Origin: Jaminaea rosea | Lineage: Eukaryota; Basidiomycota; Exobasidiomycetes; Microstromatales | Reading direction: 5' to 3' | DNA: 64,000 nt | Assembly (NCBI RefSeq): GCF_003144245.1 | Contig: NW_020289976.1 | Span: 62,001-126,000 of the forward strand | In this document: positions 31,826 through 44,600 of the stretch, piece after piece | Layout: every line of letters starts with the position of its first letter | Numbering within the stretch: position 1 is the first letter of the stretch | Made by a program: the position numbers and the translations under genes | Notes under the pieces: generated by a model | Seen by the model: the letters and a program-made list of their open reading frames with translations, nothing else | What the model was told of the DNA's origin: nothing | Database searches by the model: none

Positions 31826-31949
31826 CTTTGCGTGGACGATACACTGTGGGCACGGCGGGGACGTCGGCGCTACTCCGGACGGCTTGAGATTGGTGCCCGT
31901 CTACGGGACGTGATGACCGAGGAAGGAAAGTCCACAACACGCCGCTGCG

Positions 31950-34016
31950 ATGGCAAATGGACTGAATCGACACGTCTTGCCCCACCCACTACTCCTCCGA
32001 CGATCGATGGGCGCCGAACACGATGACTGCGATAAGGTCGGCTTTCAAGACGTCGACGTGGACCTCGAAGAAGATCCGGCCAAGGATGAGACTTCTCCGC
32101 CGCCCATGTCCTCTTCTGCACTGCCATTGAGACCTCTACGTCTGGTCAATGGGAGAAGACACAGTAGGGAGACGTCGCTTGGGCGACTTGATGAAGAGAA
32201 CCAAGGCTTACTATGTGACGAGCTGGAGCTACGCTCCATCGATGCGTCGCACAAGAAGAAGCGCGAGGCTACCAGGCTCGTACTGGTGAGCAAAGGCGGC
32301 GCAAATGTCCCCTCTGCCAGCCGTACAGCCTAACGTCTTCCCCTTCTTTATCACTCGCAGTGCATCGGCCTGACCCTCACTGTGCTGCCCCTCCTCATCC
32401 TCCTCAATTGGCTGCTAGGACTCATCTCCGGGTCGCGCTTCACCTGGAATCGCGCCATCTCCACCCTCCCCAGCGCCCACATATGGGACTCACCGCCCTC
32501 GCCACCAGTCTTCCCGCGCTTTGAAGACTCTGTAGTCCTCACTGTCCGCACGAGCGCCACGACATTGATGCATCGCCTGCCCCTCATGCTCTTGGAGTCA
32601 CAGACCCTCCCTCGCAGGCAGGACGGGCGAGAGTGGGAGTACATACCGAATCTCGTATTCTACAGCGATGCGGATACCTGGATCGGCCAGACACACTTCG
32701 TCGATATCCTGCGCAACGTCAGCTCCGACGTAAAGTCGCTGCCCGAATTCAACTCGTCCTACTCCACCATCCAATCGCTGCTGCGCACTCATCAAGATCC
32801 AAGCAAGTTGGTCCCTTCACCGCTCCCTCTTTCTGGCGGGTACAAGGGCGTCAATAAGGGTTGGTTGCTCGACAAGTGGAAATTCTTGCCTTTACATGGC
32901 GATGCGTACCGCCATTGGCCAGAAGCGAAGTGGCACGTGGGGATAGAGGACGATACGTATCTTTTTTGGAATCAGCTGGTCAAGTGGTTAAAGGCTAAGC
33001 CGCACGACGAGCAGAAGTACTACGGCGCGCAGATGTATCTTGTGGTGAGTAAGAGCGAAGTGAGGGAAGGCAAAAGACTGCGGCTCAGTCTCAAGTCCCA
33101 CGTCTTTCTTCCCTCGCGCGCACATAGAACGGCTCCCTCCCCTTCGCGCATGGAGGAGCAGGCTACACAATCTCCCGCGCCCTCCTTCGCGCAACGTACG
33201 GTCTCGCCCCTCCTTCCTCGGCATGGGAGTTTGAACACTCCTTTACCCACTATATCCGCTACTCCTGCTGTGGAGACGCAGAGCTCTGGCGCGCCTTCTC
33301 CCTCACTAAGCCGAGCGTTACGCTCTCTCGCCCAAATTGGGAGGAGGCCGGTAGAAGCTTCCGCGTCGAGGGTTTGGGTAGATTGGTGATTGAGGAGAGG
33401 GAGTGGTGCCAGCCGGCTTTTACGCTGCATCATGTTGGTCCGTGGGAGCGGGTGAGGCTGGGGAGGTTTAAGGTTGACGTAGAGGGGAGGGTAGGAGAGG
33501 ACGACTTCATACGTTGGGTCGACTTGTGGTGAGCATGCGCGGGGACGAGGCGATGGCTCGCCGCAGTAGAGCTGACCGTCAAGCTCGCTCTCTCGCACAG
33601 GGACTACTTTGCTGCACGCGTCATAGCGCAGGGTGATCGCAAGGCGTGGAACGCTGTACCTGGTGATGGGATTGGACAGGTGGTCAAGGGACCAAGCGAC
33701 GCCAAGTCGTGCTCAGAGGCTTGCGTGCGCGATCAAGCGTGCTTCGTTTGGACGTGGGAATACGGTTCCAAGCAGGAGTGTGAGCCCACCGCCGCAGAGT
33801 CAGCCAGTTGCCATCCACCCGCTGACTTCAACCCACTGCTCTCTCGCAGGCCGTCATTCCCACGCTGCCATTCTAGGCCAGGCAGACGTAACGCAACGCA
33901 CCGACTCTGGCTGGGTCGTGGATCGCATCGCCAAGCAGAGGGGCAGGCAGTGGTGCGCTGGAAGGTTAGGGGACCTGGCAGCGCTGGGCGATGTCGCGAA
34001 TGAACGGCCGTTATGA
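31950..34016 (+). CDS. GT31-like Golgi glycosyltransferase with C-terminal Cys module
   Basis: Five exons: 31950-32285, 32361-33044, 33128-33528, 33601-33779 and 33850-34016, giving 588 residues. It is a type II membrane protein. The cytosolic N-terminus (acidic, 110 residues) precedes the anchor IGLTLTVLPLLILLNWLLG (about 114-132). The luminal catalytic part has IPNLVFYSDADTWIG, the DxD-like GIEDDTYLFW (308-310), then PFAHGGAGYTISRALLRATY and YSCCGDAELW, as in C1GALT1/beta-1,3-galactosyltransferase-like fungal proteins. Exons 4-5 add a Cys-rich end (KSCSEACVRDQACFVWTW, KQECRHSHAAILG) that resembles a PAN/apple-type fold. The last intron splits the codon for a Cys in that module. The donor and acceptor sugars are unknown. 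Start at 31950 has a purine at -3; ATG at 32007 is an alternative. Confidence 0.75.
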
Positions 34017-35019
34017 CCGAAAGGAGGCGTCTGAATCATATTCGATCGTGAGAGAAATCTCGGCTGCGTGCGTGATATATTGAGATGAGAGTGAGATGTA
34101 GATGCAACAGCCCCTGCTTTTGCTCCTCGCCGCCCCTGAGAGTTGCAGAGGTGTGGGCGACCGTCGGGGCTGGGACAGCGATGCTCAGTTAGTGTTGATG
34201 CAACAGAGGGGTAGATGGCAAGTTCAGTACAATTGCTGGTAGAGTTGGGACCAGAATGCTTCTCGAGGCTGTTGAAGATGCGACGACGGACGTTGAGCTA
34301 CGATGTAAAGTAGGCCGTGTCTTGCTCAAGCTGCAGCGACCGCCGGCAGGCTCGGCGTCTTGCGCCGCCTGCGACTCGAGCTGCGAGTTGCTCGACTCGA
34401 CGCCGTGTTCCGCCCGCCTGCCTGCCCGCCTGCACACAGGCAAGCAGGGCTGGCTGACCCTGACTGCCGCCCGACTCTGGCCCTGACTCGCTTCATGTCA
34501 CGACAACAACGACGAGGTCCAAGCTCGAGCAAAATGAAGAGAATAGGACGCCAGAAAATCTACCAAGCTGGTTCAAGCTTCGACGACTGCCCCTCGTTGC
34601 AGGGGGTGAGGAGGTGCTGAGGCCCCTGTGACGCCCGGTCCCTCTCTCCATCTCTCCTTAACCTGGGTTTGGTCTAAGCCAAGCCGGTGCCCCGAGCGCT
34701 CGTCTCGCGACTGGCGAACTCCATCCATCGAATGCGTTGCTGACCGGACCCTCCGCCACGGCCGATTGCTTGCGAGTCAGTCAGGGCTGAGATTGAGATG
34801 AGCTTGGCCTTGGCCCTGAGCTCAGCCAGCCTCATACAAATGGGCAGCGAGTAAACCAGACAAGCGCCTTGTCTCGTCTCAACTCACTCTTTCCTCTCCT
34901 TGCCACACACTGCTTTCTGCTCCCCATCCCTCTCCCTCCCGTTCGCTACCACTTTACCCTTTGGCAGTACACCTCGAGTCGCCCACGCCACCCTCTCTCC
35001 CCTCCCCACACACGTCACC
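34017..35019. other. Intergenic, 1.0 kb
   Basis: Between two plus-strand genes; it should contain the promoter of the GH18 gene. Small frames overlap without domain character. A ctgcctgcccgcctg patch (about 34416-34432) is a short imperfect repeat. No tRNA-like structure noticed. Confidence 0.5.
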
Positions 35020-36390
35020 ATGCGAGCCACTCTCCTCTTCCTCACCGTCGTGGCCATGCTCGCCTCGCTGAGCACCGCCCTCCCCATCCAGCTCAACGCC
35101 TACCCACTCATGGCCCTCCGCCAGCTCATCAACGGAGCCCCCATCATGGTTCCCGGTCCAGAGATCAAGGTGCCCTCTCACTTCAGCACCAACACCAAGA
35201 CCACTACCACCGCCGCCCGCATCAAGCGCTTCGGCGCAAAGAAGGCCGTCAAGCCCCTCCCCGGCACGGCAAACTACGTCTCAAACCCCCGTCCGCCCAA
35301 GGGACATCTCCGTCCTAGCACTCTTGGCGAGCTACCCATAAGCATCAACAGCAACAAGGACCCGCGCTTCGTCCTCTACGGTGACCTCTACTTCCAGGAC
35401 GACACGTTCGGTGTCCCGCCGGTGAACAAGGTCAAGGGCTTCACGCACTACAATGTTGCCTTCTGGATGGCTACGAGCGGGCCGGCTGATAATGCTCTAG
35501 CTTGGACGCAGGCTACCGACGAGCAGAGGAAGAAGATCAAGAAGGCATACAACGATGCTGTGAGTGCTGGCGCGCGACGAAGAGCTCACCGTCAGCTCGA
35601 GGCTGACCGCAACATCTTCCCACCGACAACTCGCGCTCGCAGGGCATCAAGCTCATGGTCTCCGCCTTTGGTGCAACCGACACTCCTCAGACGGGCGCTG
35701 GTCTAGGCAACGCAACCAAGACGGCGAACCGACTGGCCGACTTTGTCCGCAAGTACAACTTCGACGGCGTCGATGTCGACTACGAAGAGATGGACCACTT
35801 TGCTCAGGGCAAGTCTGTTCCCTGGCTCGTCACCCTTACCAAGCAGCTACGTCGTCGTCTGCCTCGGGACCAAGGCTATCTCCTCACCCACGCGCCCATT
35901 GCTCCTTGGTTCTCCAAGCAGATTTACAAGGACGGCGGTTACACCGAGGTGCACAAACAGGCTGGAGAGGACGTCGACTTCTATAATGTGCAGTTCTACA
36001 ATCAGGGCAAGGACGCATACACGAGCTGCGACGGGTTGATCTGGGAGGGGCCAAAGGAGTGGCCCAGCACGTCCCTCTTTGAGCTGGCCAAATACGTGAG
36101 TGCGAGCGCCGCTTCCCCACCCGCTACCCGCAACCGTTCCAGCAGCAGCCACTGACCAGGTCACTGCTCCTTCACGCCGCCCGCAGTCTCACATTCCCCT
36201 CGACAAGCTCGTCATCGGCAAGCCCGCTCTCCCCACGGACGCGGCCAACGGGTACGTCTCGAAGCACGACCTGGGCAAGTGTGCGCAGGAGGCTGAGAAG
36301 GAGGGCTGGAAGGCTGGCTTGATGTGGTGGGAGTATTCTAAGAGCTTCAGCGCTGAGCAGCTCAAGCGAGTGCTGTTCCACTGGTCGTAG
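35020..36390 (+). CDS. Secreted GH18 (chitinase-like) glycoside hydrolase
   Basis: Exons 35020-35559, 35643-36095 and 36187-36390; both introns phase 0 (83 and 91 nt); 398 residues. A signal peptide (MRATLLFLTVVAMLASLSTA) is followed by about 75 residues with basic patches (AARIKRFGAKKAVK), perhaps a propeptide. The barrel begins RFVLYGDLYFQD, with KVKGFTHYNVAFW and GIKLMVSAFGATDTPQT. The GH18 catalytic signature DxxDxDxE is intact as FDGVDVDYEEMD (Asp221, Asp224, Asp226, Glu228). Later strands are VDFYNVQFYNQG and AGLMWWEYSKS. Family members cleave beta-1,4-GlcNAc links in chitin or peptidoglycan-like polymers outside the cell. The barrel is short for a chitinase, closer to single-domain endo-type enzymes. 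Substrate is unproven. Confidence 0.85.
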
Positions 36391-36627
36391 GCGCGCGAGT
36401 GCCTCGAGACGACAACGACAATGACGATTCACGAATCACTAATGTAGCCCACGCGAAACACTTCCCGCCCCTATCATCATCACCATCACCACGACCATCT
36501 TCATACCCATCCTTTCTCTCTTTCTCTCTCCCCTCTCTTGCTCATTATCTCGTCTCAGCAAGCATCTCTCACGTGGATGAAAAGAAGAATCACAATTAGT
36601 GTAGTACCCACCCTCTCGCGCCCGCGC

Positions 36628-37509
36628 CTACATCTCATCCCCCTCCTCATCAGTCAACTCGAGCTCATCCTCCAACTCCCTTATCGCGTACTCCTCCCCC
36701 CATTTGACCTTCTCCACTCGCACGAATGCACCATGCTTTGCCGCGCAAGTGAAGTAGCGTTGACCCCCCGGACCAGCTATGGCTCCATCGTGCTTGCCTA
36801 GCGGCTCGTCGAGCTCAACGCCGATCCAGGGCTGAGCTGATGGTTGTGCTGGTGTTGATGCGGATGATGCTGAGAAAGTGGCCGAGGGGAATGTGACTGG
36901 ACCCACGTACCGAACAGTGCCGCGTCGACGGGGTGGTGTAGCGTCTTGGATCTCGCATCGTGCCCCAAGCGATGGTAGGTCCAGCGCTGCTGCTGCTGTC
37001 GCTCCTGCTGACTCGCCCGCAGTCGCAGCCTCAGGCGCGAATCGTCCCAACTTCATCCTCTGCTTGTAAGCAAGTACCGTATCCCCTCTCGCACGATACT
37101 CTTCATCCGTCATCTCAAACCTCTGCTCCGGCGCCAATTCCTCCTCCTCAATGCCTATATCCCCCATTCGACCTAAGGCGTCCAACACCTTCAGGCCCAT
37201 GCCATCTCTTGCTCCCAGGCTAGCAAGGGTGACCCTCTCCCTATCCAGGCCAAAGGTGGAATCGGCAGAATCCCATAGCAGGCGAGCATCGCTCGAGCCG
37301 CTGGCTGTACTGGTCGACCAGAGTTGGAGACGTTGTTGCGAGGGGGAGAGGCCGGTTATGCCTTCCAAGCCGCGAGGCCCGGATTGGAGGGAGGAGAGGG
37401 AGGAGTTGAAGGGGAGACGTCGTTCTGAGGAGACGTGCGTTGTGGGGCTATGCACGAAGAGGGTGACGAGGTCTGATGATGTGGAGGAGGAGGAGGAGGA
37501 GGAGGCCAT
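36628..37509 (-). CDS. TBCB: Tubulin-folding cofactor B (CAP-Gly protein)
   Basis: One exon, 293 residues, starting [20 protein letters not shown]. The N-terminal ubiquitin-like domain (about 12-105) contains [11 protein letters not shown]. Next come the linker [15 protein letters not shown] and [29 protein letters not shown], a segment shared by TBCB/Alf1 proteins. The CAP-Gly domain follows, with [37 protein letters not shown] and [16 protein letters not shown] (GKHDG is the usual GKNDG tubulin-binding site). It ends in an acidic helix finishing DEEGDEM, like the EEDE-type end recognised by CAP-Gly domains. TBCB acts in the cytosol with TBCE to fold and disassemble alpha-tubulin. It is divergent from the Pop8-like gene, 244 bp apart. 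Runs of Ala/Ser interrupt the CAP-Gly domain. Confidence 0.9.
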   Translation of the reverse strand: MASSSSSSSTSSDLVTLFVHSPTTHVSSERRLPFNSSLSSLQSGPRGLEGITGLSPSQQRLQLWSTSTASGSSDARLLWDSADSTFGLDRERVTLASLGARDGMGLKVLDALGRMGDIGIEEEELAPEQRFEMTDEEYRARGDTVLAYKQRMKLGRFAPEAATAGESAGATAAAALDLPSLGARCEIQDATPPRRRGTVRYVGPVTFPSATFSASSASTPAQPSAQPWIGVELDEPLGKHDGAIAGPGGQRYFTCAAKHGAFVRVEKVKWGEEYAIRELEDELELTDEEGDEM

Positions 37510-37753
37510 GGTGACTAGGGATGGGGGAGACTGGGAATGAAAGCTGAGCGAGGGAGCGAGCTCTAATGCAACACTTTGGCGAGCGAGGCGAGAGCGGAAG
37601 AGGCGAAGTGTCAATCTTGTTGAACCAACCCAACCCGTTCCGGCGTGGAGGAGCTGAGGGAGGGACGGAAGGGGCGTCGGCGAGAGAGGGCTAATTCACA
37701 GGCGTGTTCAGCAGCGCTCCTTAGCATCCTTCGTACCATTGGATTGGAGAGAG

Positions 37754-38539
37754 ATGAGTCGAGCCAAGAAGCGTACCAAGGTGGCAGCTCAGTCTCAGGG
37801 GCCATTTGAAGGCACATCGTCACGAGCAGATTCGAGTTCTGCATCAACATCAGCACTGGCAGGCCCATCTTCAACAACAACTTCGAAGCGACCAAGACCC
37901 GCCTCCTCTGACGAGCAGCAGCAGAGTCAAGACCCCGCCAAGCGGTCTCGCTCCAAACCCCCGCAAGACAACGACGACGTCGATGAAGACAGTGCGCAAC
38001 CCTCTTCATCCGCAGCCGCACCTATCAAGCAGTCCAGACGTCGGCTACTTCGCATCCAACGACGCAATCTCGTATCCGGCGCCACGAACCCAGCAGGAGG
38101 TTATGCCTACCTACGACTGCGCGTCCACGCCAGCAGCAGCAGCAGCAACAGCATTGATGCCTCGGCGCTGGGCGAGACCTTTCGTTCCACCCTTTCTCAG
38201 CATCTCGGAGTCGTCGGCGGGGCTGTCCCCTTCGACGTGCTGAGCATCCACTCCCCGCCCCCCGCGGCGACACAAGGCACGCAGGGCAGCAGGGATGTAA
38301 CGCGATCGAGCGAGGCGCTCCTACGTATTCCGTCGCATCATGCGCGTGAGGTACGGACTGCTATCGTGCTTGGTGGAGGAGCAAGAGGAGGAGGCGCAGG
38401 AGCAACGAAGCTTCGCATGTCGCTCGATGGTAGTCAGGAGGAGACGGGCAGTGTCTGGACTTTGAGACCGAAGGGGGAGGGAGGAGCAGGGTGGATCAAG
38501 AGGATGGAGGAACAATTATCGGCTGGCGGCACTGCATGA
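37754..38539 (+). CDS. RNase P/MRP Pop8-like subunit
   Basis: One exon, 261 residues. The first 95 residues are disordered with nuclear-signal-like basic clusters (KRPRPAS, AKRSRSKPP). The folded part has GGYAYLRLRVHA, then FRSTLSQHLGVVGGAVPFDVL, EALLRIPSHHAREVRTAIVL and KLRMSLDG. This matches the Pop8-like/Alba-type domain found in small RNase P and MRP proteins, which process tRNA and rRNA precursors in the nucleus. The first four residues after the start are MSRA; ATG at 37754 is the first in the frame. Gly-rich loops (GGGARGGGAG) extend the domain. The family link rests on a recalled pattern; Rpp14/Pop5-like is an alternative. Confidence 0.55.
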   Translation: MSRAKKRTKVAAQSQGPFEGTSSRADSSSASTSALAGPSSTTTSKRPRPASSDEQQQSQDPAKRSRSKPPQDNDDVDEDSAQPSSSAAAPIKQSRRRLLRIQRRNLVSGATNPAGGYAYLRLRVHASSSSSNSIDASALGETFRSTLSQHLGVVGGAVPFDVLSIHSPPPAATQGTQGSRDVTRSSEALLRIPSHHAREVRTAIVLGGGARGGGAGATKLRMSLDGSQEETGSVWTLRPKGEGGAGWIKRMEEQLSAGGTA

Positions 38540-38611
38540 GGAATCAGTCTGCGCGATGATAAGGTCTCGAATTGCATGATATACCCACCCCCAATCTCCC
38601 CGCAGATGCCC

Positions 38612-41600
38612 TCAAGCGAAAGCAGTGAAATCCCTCGGATCCCTCTTGCCTCCATCACCAGGCTGTTCCACACCTCCCGCTCCACCACCGCCACCCGCGC
38701 CTCCCTCCTCAGCAGTCTCCCTTCTCTTCTCCCTTTCCACCCTCTTCTTCTCCTCCCACATCCCCCTGAACCGAGTTACATGGTTCAACCTCACGCACCA
38801 ATTACTCTTGTAGGCCCGCATCGCCTCCCCGCCCGTATCGTTGACGATCTGACACATGACGTTGGCATTCAGCGCGAGGCTGCGCACCAAGAGCGGGAGA
38901 TTACCCGCAGAGACGAGCACACCATTATCGCCTACAGGGGAGAAGGGCGGGAGGCCCGGACGACGTTGTAGAGAGACGAGGTAGTAGCTCGTATCGATTG
39001 GACCGACGGATCCTAGGGATACCCCGCCACGAGTGTTGGGGGAGACGACAATGTTGACGTAGTTGAACTGCGAAGGGATGGTCCCAAAGGCGTACTCCTC
39101 GCGACCGGACTCGTTGAAGACGATGTGTACCCAGTCGTTGCCTATGAGAGCCTGTGACGCGACGATGATGCGAGGAGAAGAATGTCAGCTCTGCCCCCTC
39201 CTCTTCCTTCCTTCCTTCCTCCTCGACGGCATCGCGCTACGCACCTTCTTGTGACTGTGATTCACATCCCCCTCCCCGCTCCTATCAGGCATCATAGTCG
39301 CCGCGTGGAATACGATCTGCGAGATATCGTCACTCCAGGCATAGGCGTATTTCCCGTGGAAATCATTCTCCCTATCCAGTCCGCCTGTGTACACGTCCTC
39401 TTGCCCTTTCAGCGTGACGAGATCGCCTAACCCGGCCATGAAGCGTGCGTAGGCGGGGGAGCCTTGCCTGTTGCCCAAGATCTCGCGTTCGGTCGATTGG
39501 CCTGGACCGACATAGACGCAGCCGATCTTGTGCAGGTCGACGACGGGCGTTAGGTCGATGGCTTTGATCAGGCGATGCGTTGCAGGTTCGTCTGGTAGGA
39601 GCAAGGGCGGCGTCGAAGAGGAGATGTCTGGGTAGGAAGAGAGTTGGAGTGCTACGGTGCTTGGGTCGATGGAGAACTCGCGCTCGATTGAGCGGAGAGG
39701 AGGTGGTTGAAAGGCGCCTGGTGTAGCAGACGACTTGTCTTCACCTGGGGCGGAGGACTGGCCGATGGGGAGACCTGACCCGAGGATGTCGCGCATGACG
39801 GCCGAGATACGCTCTTCGTGAGCTGCGCTGACCGCGTCGTCCCCAGTGTGAGTGCGAGTGTCCTTGTCTGTGTCGCTAGCTTGATCGCCGTCCGAAGTCG
39901 GCTGCTGCAGTCGGTACGGATCGCTATCGTTCGAATGCGCAGCTGCCGAGGTGGACGCCGTCGCAGGCGCATCGCTCGAGATGGCTCCGGAGAAGGAGGC
40001 GCCCCTACGCCGTTGCCCTCTTGGCCCACTGCCGTCGACTGCAAGCCCGAAGTGACCCGGTCCCAAGGGCTGACGTCTACGCAATCTCTCCCCGGCTCTC
40101 AGCATGCGTTTCGCCTCTTGCTCCAATGAACGCTTTGCAGGGTCTCCCTCTTCTCCCTCGTCACCACTACTCTCCTCACCATCCTCATCCGCATGTCGTC
40201 TCGCCAGATCAAAAGGCGCCGCCCTCGCCAACACGTCCGGGGCACGCAGAACAGACTTGCCCACGCGAGAAGGATCGCGATCCATCATGAGCGCAGCAAC
40301 ACGATCGGACCCGCCGTCTTCGTCGTCAAGCTCGTTGCTTCCGCTCGTGCCGTTTTCCAGCTTGCAGAGAAGGGCGGTCGTCCCTGAGGCGCGACGGATT
40401 ACGATTTCCACCCAGCCTTCACGACGAAGCGTAGAGATGGTGATGAGGCCCTGCGGCAAGGAAGAGGTACGTCAGTAGGGCCCGCTTTGTGCTCCCTTCG
40501 CGTGTGTTGCCGCTCACCTTGCCCAGCAACCACGTCTTGCTAGCTCTCGCGTCCTTGGACAATGAACCTGCCCCTGCTCCCCCGCCAGCAGCGGGCATCG
40601 CTGCCCCAGCGGTTCCCGCGCTACCCGCAGCCTTCGACCCCAATACGACCGAATTGAGGAACGACCTAGTCGGCTTCGGCCCAATGTTGGAGTGCGTGAA
40701 CCTGGCCAAGAAGTCGAAGCAGACCTCGCTGTTGTCCGGCATCCCGCCCCCATCGTTGCCGCCTTCGCTCGCCGCAAGCAGCAGTCCCCTCGTAATCGCA
40801 GGCACATGCTTGGCCCTATCGCTCAATCTAAGCGTCATGAACCACAGCGAGATGTTATAGTACGCGAGCATCATCACGTACTGCGAGAGGGCGAAGAGTG
40901 CCGGGCTCGACCGGAAGTCTTCGCGGCCGCTCGTGACGGGTGACTGGTGATACTGGATGTACTGGAGCGCAATCCCAAAGACGCGGCGATACTCCTGCTC
41001 GGTGAAATTTGCGTAGCAGGCGGGGATCTGTCCGATGGAGGCGATGAGCTCGAGGATGTGCACGCTCATGGTCATGGAGGACATGATCGTCGAGAGCTTG
41101 ACGAGGATCTTGGGAAGGAGGCGCGTTACGCTCTTCTGCGCCTCGTAGACAGCGACGGATAAGGCGCGCACGCAGGGCAGGGCCGTGTTCTGAGACTTGT
41201 TGAGGCCAGAGACGAAGGAGTCGACCATCTCCTCTTGGTGAGAGCGCGAGAAGAGGGCGCGGTACGAGAGGAGAGTGGTGAGGGTGCCGTAGCTGACGGC
41301 GTAGACGTCTGATCGTTTGACGTCTTCTGGCAGAACGAGGTCTGGCATAAGCTTCTGTTGGTCGATGGACGAGCAGAGGTGTTGACGGAGCACAAGGATC
41401 TGATCCTGCGCTTTAGGGCCGCAGAAGAGGTGCTTGTTTGCTAGCTGGTGCGGCAGGAAACAGATGAGGTAGGAGACGATTTCCTGAAGCGAAGCGGGAA
41501 AAGAGTCGATGGATGTCAGCAGAGACTCAAGGTTGCCTGACTGGAGCTACCGCGCCGCAGACTCACCCAATCTCGCTCCACCTGTATTATCTTGATGTAC

Positions 41601-44600
41601 AATGCCAGCAGCGCAGAGACGGGTAGCGGGGCAGGATGCGCATCGTCCGGCCCCTTGATGTGCGTGTGCGAGCACGTCGGGTCATCGTCGTGAATGTAAG
41701 TGTAGACGATATCGCTGCGCAGGCTCGATTCTGGCATCTCAAAAGCCAAGACCTCTGGTATCTGCCAGAGCGAAGGACTACGCGCAGACGCTGGCGGTGG
41801 CTGCTCCTTCTGCTGCTGTTGTTGCTGCTCCTTTGCTTGCTGAGCGGCAGGCTGTCGTCCTCGCGATGCGCTCGCACTGCGATCAGCGCCGTTCCTGCGT
41901 GATCCATCATTGCTGCGATCTGCCGCCCTCCCACGCTCCATGGACGGGTCTCTCGCCCGGGACTTGGATCGCTTCGCCTCACTAGCAGCATTAGCAGCAG
42001 CAGTCGTTGCCCTCCTGGCCTCACGCTCCGACCGCGAGCTAGCAGCAGCCGCCGAAGCCTCAGCCGCAGCCGCAGCAGCCGCCCTCGACTCGCTCGTCTT
42101 GAGCAGCGTAGCTGCCGCGGGCGCGACTAGATCGTCGAGATTTTCGGCTAGGAAGACACGATGATGCCTATCGGTCCTGATACGCAAGAACCACTGCAAC
42201 ACCACCAGCTTCGTCGTGCTGACCGTCTCCCCTCCAGGCTGGAGGAGCCCCATCAGGTCCCGAAAGAGAACCAAGCAAGCATCGCGCGCCCGCTTCTCTT
42301 GGATGCCACGATGCTCCGCCGGCCCGGCATCGTCGTAGTCGATCCAGGGAGACGCGAAGGCGATCAGATTGAAGAGGGAGATCAAGTCGAGTGCGAAGCT
42401 GGTTGCCTTAGCTGGCGGGGCAGGCGTGCGGGAGGTGGACCCTTCGGCGTTTGCTGCCGTCGTAGTGGCGGCGGGTCGATGCTCATGCGAGCCGGCCGGG
42501 GTGGCAAAGTGGACGTGAGAGGCGCCTGTACCGGCTAGGTGGTCCCTGGCCAGGCGACAGAGTAGCTCGCGAACGACATCGAATGTGCTGGGCTCGGCGG
42601 AGGATGAAGAGTCGTTGCCTACGCTGCTGAGGGCGGCCGCTTGGACGAGAACTTTGCGCATCTTTCCTGCCACTTCGACGTCCTTTTCGTCTGCTAGGCT
42701 CGCCTTTGCGGCCGGTAGGATGACTTGGCGCAGCAGAGTGGTGCGATGATGCGGGAAGGAGACGACACACTCGTAGACTTCGTCGTACACCAGCGCCATC
42801 ACAGCGTGGCGTACCTCGGTGCGCGTCGTCGGTCCACCAAAGGCGGTGAGTAGGCGGTGGATGTTATCTATCCACCCTGGCGTACCGGGCATGCAGAGCA
42901 GGTGGGCGCGGTAGTAGGTGAGGAGCGCATGGCTCAGCTTCGAGGGCAGAGCGGGAGCCAGAGCAAGCATCAGAGAGCACAGACGCGGCGTCCAGGGGAG
43001 ACGCGGCTCGCTGCCTGCTGGAGAAGGGCCGAGTTGCTCGGCAGGGGCGAGAGGTACACGGCTGAGAAGGTGGATGAGGGCGTGCAGCACTGGCGGCACT
43101 CGTGTTGGGGAGAAGGTGGCCTCAGTGTGGCGTTTAGCGCCGAGAGCGAGGGCGAGCAGCTCGTCCCAGTCCTCTGGCGGAAGTATACCTCCCGGCACGA
43201 GCGAAGTCGAAGCTTCGGGGCCCGGCACGAGGAGGGCTTCGACGAGCGAGATGACTTGCAGATCCACAAGGTCCGAGTGACGATCCAGGGCGCCTCGCAA
43301 CGCGGGGAGTATGAGAGAGAGCGATAGGCGAGGAGCCAAAGCGTTCTCTTTGCTGGCCGCCGAGCCGCCACTCGTGGACGCCGCCGATGGCTGCGTCGAG
43401 TTGGCAGCCGTCTCCCTGGCTACAACAAGGAGCGCAAATCGCAAAAATAGCACCGCCCCAACGAGGGTGCTTTCGTCCTCTACGCTTGCCGCAGCGGGGT
43501 CGGTCAACAACGTCCTGACAACCTGAATGCACGCATTGGCCGAATGACTCCTCAGCAAATTCGCCATAACCGGGATAGCCGCCTCCTGCCAGGGTGTCAG
43601 CGTGGCTAATGACAAGGTGTTGGCGAGTGAGCTGATCCCATTCGGCGAGGACAAGACGGCAGAGACTGGCTCAAAGCCGATGATGCGGCAGAGCATCTCG
43701 CTGATGCTTGCGATCGACCCTAGAGGTACGAGACCGAACTTGAGGGCCGCGTCTAGGAGTTTGAGGACGCAGCGCACTTCGATGTCGTGCAGCTCGGAGA
43801 AGCTTGCGATAGGATGTGGCTGCGGAGGTGGGACGGGGCTTGAGGAGTCATCCGGGCGAGAGCGGCCCCGGTTGCCGTTGCCATTGTTGCCACCGGCGTG
43901 GGGTGGGACGGTGGCCAGAGAGATAGGAGCTACGGCCGACTTGTCTGTACGCGGTGCGAGGCGCGGCGTCATCGATGGCGAGTTGTTTGTGCTCGTCCCT
44001 GTATCTGGCGTTGTGTTCTCGAGCCCAAAGTACGAGTAGCCCTCCATTGAAGGCTGGCGTTGTCGCGACCGTGAACGCGACGATGAGGGGGCAAGAGCCA
44101 TCTTCGTCGAGACGAGCAAGTTGGGCAAGCTGCCCCGTCGAGCAGTGGATGCTGCAATTGGCTCTTCGAGACCGCTGTCGATCGTTGGGGAGACGAAGAG
44201 CTTCGCGACGGTGGTCAAAGCTTCCTCGATGTGATCTTGGTGGATCTTGGCGAAGGAGAACATGATGATGGACGTCAAGAGGTGTAGGATTGCCTGCAGT
44301 GACCACTCTCGAGCTGAGAGCTCTTGGACAAAGGCATGGTGATCGACGCCGCCCGATGATTGGGGATTGTCGAGTATCTTTGCCATCTTGCGGAGCAACT
44401 GGACTTCGACCCACACAATGCTGAGCCAGCCGCTGAGGAGGTGGACAATATCATCGAATGCTACCACTTCGCGCCCACCTTTGGACAGACTCTCAAGGGC
44501 GCGCAGCTTGGCGTGCAGGCAGGGCAGAGCAGTGCTGGAGGGATTTTGCAGAGTAGGCTGAGCAGGTGGAAGAGCAGCAGTGATGGGTCCACGCGCGTCA

